From contig NC_089221.1 in assembly GCF_963924675.1 (NCBI RefSeq), positions 137,992,263 to 138,056,262 on the forward strand: a stretch of 64,000 bases of DNA, in the 5' to 3' direction. The position numbers and the translations under genes were made by a program. Shown here in pieces: positions 59,235-64,000 of this stretch. The number at the start of each line of letters is the position of its first letter. Positions within the stretch are counted from its first letter, which is position 1. This DNA comes from Phocoena phocoena. Lineage: Eukaryota; Chordata; Mammalia; Artiodactyla; Phocoenidae. The notes beneath the pieces are model-generated. The model saw only the letters and a list, made by a program, of their open reading frames with translations, had not been told where the DNA came from and searched no databases.

Positions 59235-59539
59235 CGGCTTCCCTGGTGGTGCAGTGGTTGAGGGTCTGCCTGCCGATGCAGGGGACACGGGTTCGAGCCC
59301 TGGCCTGGGAAGATCCCACATGCCACGGACCAACTGGGCCTGTGAGCCACAACTAATGAGCCTGCGCGTATGGAGCCTGTGCTCCGCAACAGGAGAGGCC
59401 GCGACAGTGAGAGGCCCGCGCACCGCGGTGAAGAGTGGCCCCGCTTGCCGCAACCAGAGGAAGCCCTCGCACAGAAACGAAGACCCAGCACAGCCAAAAA
59501 TAAATAAATAAATTTAAAATTAAAAAAAAAAAGAAAGAA
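59235..59539 (+). mobile_element. CHR-type SINE
   Basis: Head GGCTTCCCTGGTGGTGCAGT, 'GGGTTCGAGCCCTGG', body ending 'AAGACCCAGCACAGCC' and an (AAAT)n plus A-tail. TSD with one mismatch: AGAAATGTATG (59224-59234) and AGAAATGCATG (59540-59550). It combines a CHR-2-like middle (GAGAGGCCGCGACAGTGAGA) with a CHR-1-like 3' end. Confidence 0.93.
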
Positions 59540-59550
59540 AGAAATGCATG

Positions 59551-61850
59551 GCCATGTGACCTGTGGTGGCCAAAAAAGTAAGAGTGGAAGTGACGTGTGA
59601 TGCTTCCAGGTGGAAGCACTTGAGCTGATGTGCGTGGTTCTCCACGTTCTGCCCTTGTTGACACGACCACCAACCTTCCAAATGGCAGAGCTTTCGTCAG
59701 CCAGAGTTATAGAGGGAGGATGACGTGGAACAGAGTGACAAATGATACATGAGCAAAAAATAAAATTTGTTTCACAAACACAATTTAACTGCTAATTAAA
59801 GACTGCTTGGAACGTAAACTGTTGCATAATATTCTCTCCAACTGGAATTTAGGTAACTCTTCTGCAGGAATTACAGCTTGCTTCTTATACAGTCTTTGTG
59901 TCACCAACCTGAGCTTAATATAAGGAATCAGTAATTACTTGTCAGTGGACTGACCAGGGAAAGAAACTTGATTCTCTCCTCCAGCCCTTTTAAATCAATT
60001 GATTGTTTTATGTAAGTTAGCAGTAGACTTACATACAGTTACCATAGGTATATGGACTGGGATGAGAACCCCTCTTAAAATGTTCTAAGACTCCTCAAGC
60101 TGTCCTTTTGTATGGATATGTCTAAGGCCCATAAATCGCAAATCATTATTCACTCACTAACAGGGGCCCAAATAAACCTATGTCTTATTTCTATTACCTT
60201 TTAATATTCTTCTATTATCAAAGATATGGACGGAGAAAGGTAATGGAGGATGGACTTTCTGATAACTTTCGTGTCATCATGGTTTGGCCAAATGCAGGAA
60301 CATTCAAACCATGATTATAAACAGTGGTATATAAAGTGTCTCCTGGGACTTTGGTCCAAGATCAGTCTATAGTTTTAGTAGACTCAAGTATTTGATTTGA
60401 TGTCTCCTTGATGCCCTTCCGGAATAGCATAGTGGAAGCAGAGGTATCAGATGTGAGGGTAGCTCAAGATTGTGCCTCAACAGGAAGAACAGTCCAGGCA
60501 CCAAATGTTTTGCTAGGGAGAATTTTTATGCAAATAGCCTTGGGAAAGACTTCCAAACCCTTGTTGAAAAACTCCAGAATTTTTCTCCATTCTACTACTT
60601 TAATAGTCAGCAGCCCCGAATTCTTGCTGTCACTTCATTGCCTCTTCCATTTGTTGTTTCCTTCACTCTGTCATCTGTATATCCTATTGATGTGAGTCTT
60701 GTTTCTGATTTCCAGGGTCTGCCTTGACTTTTGGTGACTGTGTAGGATACAAATCCCATCTCTGAAATCACATCAGTAACATCAGATAGAGACTCCTCAA
60801 CTGCATGCCCATAAATGGCCCTCCCCACAATTCTCCATTGTAACTAACTTTGAATTGGGCCAAAGAGTATAGGACGACAGGTCCACGTTTGATTTTCCAT
60901 CAACCTCAGCAGTGACTAATATTCCACTATCCTTCGTATTTTTATTTTCTTTAAATTCTTTGGAAAGGATCCATTCAGATTAGTTTCATAAGATCAAAGC
61001 TCATATTACTATATATTCTTACTTTTTCACATTCTAATGTTTCTGAAATTGCGGTGCCTCTTACACTTGATATTTACCTTTAATGATATATTTTTAATCT
61101 CCAAATTATTAAATTTACAATGCAGTGTATAATTGGTAGAATCTTAGAACTCAAGGTATATGTTAATATTACTCCTCATATTAGAGGTTCTCAAGTACAC
61201 TTTATGACACTGGCTTCTTATTGTACTGCATACATGCAATTTAACAGAGATAAAGGGTTATATCCCCAAGAACTGTGAAAGCCAACCAAATCCTGAGCAT
61301 CACAGGCTAGAGGAGCGTTGAGCCTGGTTTGCACAGATGTGTCTGGTCTGCCTTCTGAAACTTCTGTACATAAGTAACAACAACCTTTCCTCATCAAGAG
61401 AAGTTGCCAGACCATCACCACATCTGGGGTGGAACAGCAGCTAATTTTACACAAAAAGTCAGTACTTATTTGACTTTTTGCTCAAATTCTCTGGCTTCCC
61501 AATCCACTTGAACACGTTGACTAGCTGGTTAATACTTCTCAGGGAAAACTACATTTAATTTGATCCCATTTACTCTTTTTCTCATACTTAAATTTACAAG
61601 TAAACATCATCACAGAGTTCACAAGGTTTTACTTAATTTCCCTATGTGCACTCAACATTTCACTTGCTGAAACCACTGCTATGAAGCTTATGCTTTTCTT
61701 TAGACAAAATCATATACACCAAACCTCCCCCCACTAAAACACTGCATCTTCTCCAACAACCTCACTGTAAGACATACAAGCATATGATAACATGTTCACA
61801 TTTCCAATATAAAAACACACCACATAAAATTTCTTGTTTTACTTATATAA
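59551..61850. other. Unassigned non-coding stretch
   Basis: No gene is recognised. The overlapping short frames at 60408-60828 have no domain that I can support. Confidence 0.45.
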
Positions 61851-61858
61851 AAAAGGTG

Positions 61859-62055
61859 GGCTTCCCTGGTGGTGCAGTGGTTGAGAGTCTGCCTGCCGAT
61901 GCAGGGGACACGGGTTTGTGCCCCAGTCCGGGAAGATCCCACATGCTGCGGAGCGGCTGGGCCCGTGAGCCATGGCCGCTGAGGCTGTGCTCTGCAACGG
62001 GAGAGGCCACAACAGTGAGAGGCCCACGTACCGCAAAAAAAGAAAAAAAAAAAAA
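61859..62055 (+). mobile_element. CHR-2-like SINE
   Basis: Head GGGCTTCCCTGGTGGTGCAG, 'GGGTTTGTGCCCC', body missing the 'GCGCAGGCTCC'-type segment, ending CGTACCGC with an A-rich tail. The flanks share only an A-run plus GG, so the TSD is weak. Confidence 0.93.
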
Positions 62056-62460
62056 GGCATAAGTATCTCTCTGTGATCTGGAAGTCAGATGTTGAATTAT
62101 CATAAGTTTATAAAGAAATGTTTTTCTCCTCAACAAATCAACTATATGATACTACCCTAAGCTTTGGGAAGATAAGTGACTTTTTCTAAGACCTACAAAT
62201 TGGTAAGGACTAGCATTTATTGGGATTAAACATTAGGCATGGCTTTAAATTCCCAGGAATACTTGGTGAGGAGAATCCTGGAATTCATACCACTATACCT
62301 ATACAGATTAAGAGAATCAAGATTTGGGGCCCTCAGTAGTAGATGAAGCCAGGGATATATTAATACCCATCCAATCTATAATTATTCAATTGCATTAATT
62401 AAGTAGGGAAGCCAAGTGATTTCTTTAAGGGTTAAAAATGTATCAACTACTGCGGAGTCA
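62056..62460. other. Unassigned non-coding stretch
   Basis: Nothing recognisable on either strand. Confidence 0.45.
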
Positions 62461-62462
62461 GC

Positions 62463-62720
62463 GACGTTATGAATGTGCATTGAGATTGATTCATACAGTC
62501 CTGGGTCTAATTTTACTTCTACCACCTTTTCCTGGTTATTTGACTTTGCAAAACTACTTAATCTCTTAGGCTTAAGATACTAGCCTAAAGTTTCTTCTTC
62601 TGAAAAAAAAAAGCAAAATAATAGCTATTTTACATGATCATAAATTTCCTCTATCTCTATCTCATGTGTGTGTATATACCATATCTGGCATAATGAATAC
62701 TCAACGGCAGTTGTTGTTAA
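62463..62720 (+). repeat. MIR SINE
   Basis: 'CAGTCCTGGGTCTAATTTTA', 'GACTTTGCAAAACTACTTAA' and 'TCTCTTAGGCTTAAGATACT' follow MIR loosely. Confidence 0.6.
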
Positions 62721-63105
62721 CACGATACTCTACCCATCCCAACTGTAAACTCAAATACCTTACCTAATAGCTCTCATTTTCCCTTACCAATATGAGAATT
62801 GGACAATCTAATTTATCTTCTAGGCTACCATCATTTATCATCTCACTCTCCCTTCCTGTCTGGCTAAGAGAAGCTGAGAGAGTAGGACTAACAATAGAAA
62901 TCATACAAATGCCTAATTTCAAGGAAAAAGTGCCGCGGGACAGGAAATAGTCCTATAATTGCTCATTTTTTCAGCTGGAAAAAGAAAAGTCTGAACAAAC
63001 TTACCAACAAAACCTTCCATTAAAAATTCTTCCTAGCACCTCCTTCATAAAAACCTCCTGCAAATAATTGGTACAGAAACAAGGAATCTTATTCAAATAC
63101 GGGTA
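62721..63105. other. Unassigned non-coding stretch
   Basis: No repeat or exon recognised. Confidence 0.4.
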
Positions 63106-63109
63106 ATCA

Positions 63110-63703
63110 CAAAGAAATCTTCATAAAAGTTGTCACTTTTATAGATGGATACTATGAAGCGCAAAAGGAGAATGGAACAGGAAAAACAACTGAAAATAAT
63201 GAACACAATAAAAAAAATATTGCCATGGAGAAGATCAAGTTGTGATTGAGTTTTCACTGTGAAAACAGCACAACAAACCACCTCATGAAATGATGATCAC
63301 TAAAATTCAGAGATCAAGTCAGACCTCTAGGACCTAGAGAACTATTTTAAGAATACAAAAGAAAAAAAGAATAGAGCTGATTGGTTTAAGGAAAGAAACA
63401 GAAGATAAAACTGAAGCCAACACCAAAATGAATCTGAACTGGGAAGCAACACAAGGGAGATCAAAAATTGCTATAAATGCATTAAACCACAGAATACTAG
63501 AATGGGAAATGTTAAAAAGATTAGTGAGAGAAATTACTGGTATCAAAGACAGATGTGGTTATAAAAGATGTGTATAATTGAAGCCCATGATGAAGAAATA
63601 GAAATAGGCAATTAAAGCAAATGTTAAGGATTATAATGGAAGAAAATTTCTCAGACATAGAAAAAAACTTGAATATCAAGTTTGAAAGGAAACTCTAGAA
63701 AAC
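63110..63703 (+). mobile_element. Possible old L1 ORF1 text
   Basis: A-rich, Lys/Glu-like coding texture, with 'ATGGAAGAAAATTTCTCAGA' near 63638 resembling old L1 ORF1. The rest is too diverged to be sure. Confidence 0.35.
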
Positions 63704-64000
63704 TAGGGCACCTACCAGGCACTGGTGGGGGACCACAGACACCTAAGGGGACTGGAAGAACCCCCAGCAATTGGCTTGCAGGATCGTGGTTCCCAGGCCA
63801 GAGGTCAGGCCCGAGCTCCTGTGGTAGGAGCTCCGAGTCCAAACCACAGGACTAACAGAGAACCTCAGACCCCAGGGAATATTAACTGGAGTCAGGCCTC
63901 CCGGAGGTCCTAATCTCAGCACCAAGACCCAGCTCTATCCAACTGCCTGCAAACTCCAGTGCCTGACACCTCAGGCCAAAGAACGAGTAAGACAGGAAAA
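63704..64000 (+). mobile_element. L1 5'UTR, truncated by window edge
   Basis: 'GGCACCTACCAGGCACTGGT', 'GGAAGAACCCCCAGCAATTG', 'GACCCCAGGGAATATTAACT' and 'CAACTGCCTGCAAACTCCAG' read as an artiodactyl/cetacean L1 5' region with little decay. It continues beyond the right edge. Confidence 0.65.

Noticed and set aside
60408..60828. Overlapping frames suggesting an old retroviral internal fragment
   Set aside because: I saw no conserved protease, RT or envelope motif on either strand, so I leave it unassigned.
1..64000. CRISPR array, tRNA, rRNA or bacterial-type operon
   Set aside because: The sequence is clearly mammalian nuclear DNA; the tRNA-like A/B boxes belong to SINE heads, and no regularly spaced direct repeats exist.

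Overview
The window looks like gene-poor, retrotransposon-dense nuclear DNA from a cetacean. The main evidence is ten tRNA-derived SINEs of the CHR type (head 'GGGCTTCCCTGGTGG', the long GC-rich body of the CHR-2-like form, A-rich tails). This family is known from whales, dolphins and, in older forms, hippopotamus. Artiodactyl/cetacean-type L1 3' ends ('ACACCATTGTAAAGCA...CCAATAAAGATG') support this. I cannot tell toothed from baleen whale. I recognise no host protein-coding exon, tRNA, rRNA or other classical RNA gene. Most long open frames lie in L1 relics or are antisense shadows of SINEs. All family names are from pattern recognition, not from a masking run.

Layout. 1-6.2 kb: an L2 fragment and an old minus-strand L1 complex, broken by a younger plus-strand L1 3' end and a 48-bp L1 stub. 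6.2-16.8 kb: mostly unassigned sequence with L2 and MIR remnants, a pair of perfect CRE palindromes (8.4-8.6 kb), an old plus-strand L1 5' region holding a palindromic mariner MITE (11.5 kb), and a CA microsatellite. 16.8-34.2 kb: a nested L1 pile. An old L1 is split by a nearly full-length 6.3-kb L1 (itself split by a SINE). A second old L1 is split by a 6.9-kb block of L1 pieces carrying a class I-like solo LTR and a small twin-primed L1. 34.2-35.7 kb: a CHR SINE cleanly split by a 1198-bp TG...CA solo LTR with a 6-bp target-site duplication (TSD). 36.2-48 kb: an L1 split by a hAT-like transposon, further SINEs, MER5A-like and MER20-like DNA transposons, and unassigned sequence. 48.1-52.9 kb: a 4.7-kb L1 with a twin-priming inversion. 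53-64 kb: further SINEs, MIRs and L1 stubs, unassigned sequence, and the 5' end of another L1 running off the right edge.

The most unusual object is the solo LTR at 34411-35608. Its U3 carries an intact 174-codon open frame that starts at the first ATG of the LTR in a strong Kozak context. The predicted protein has a signal-peptide-like or membrane-anchor N-terminus, a proline-rich stretch, one N-glycosylation sequon and a Cys-x2-Cys region. The arrangement (a betaretrovirus-like LTR with a protein encoded in U3) recalls MMTV-type retroviruses, but I do not recognise the protein.

No operon-like or cooperating gene system is visible. The relationships between features are mainly of insertion order, which the TSDs and split elements let one read: old L1, L2, MIR and hAT elements first, then artiodactyl/cetacean L1s and CHR SINEs, then the solo LTR inside a SINE.
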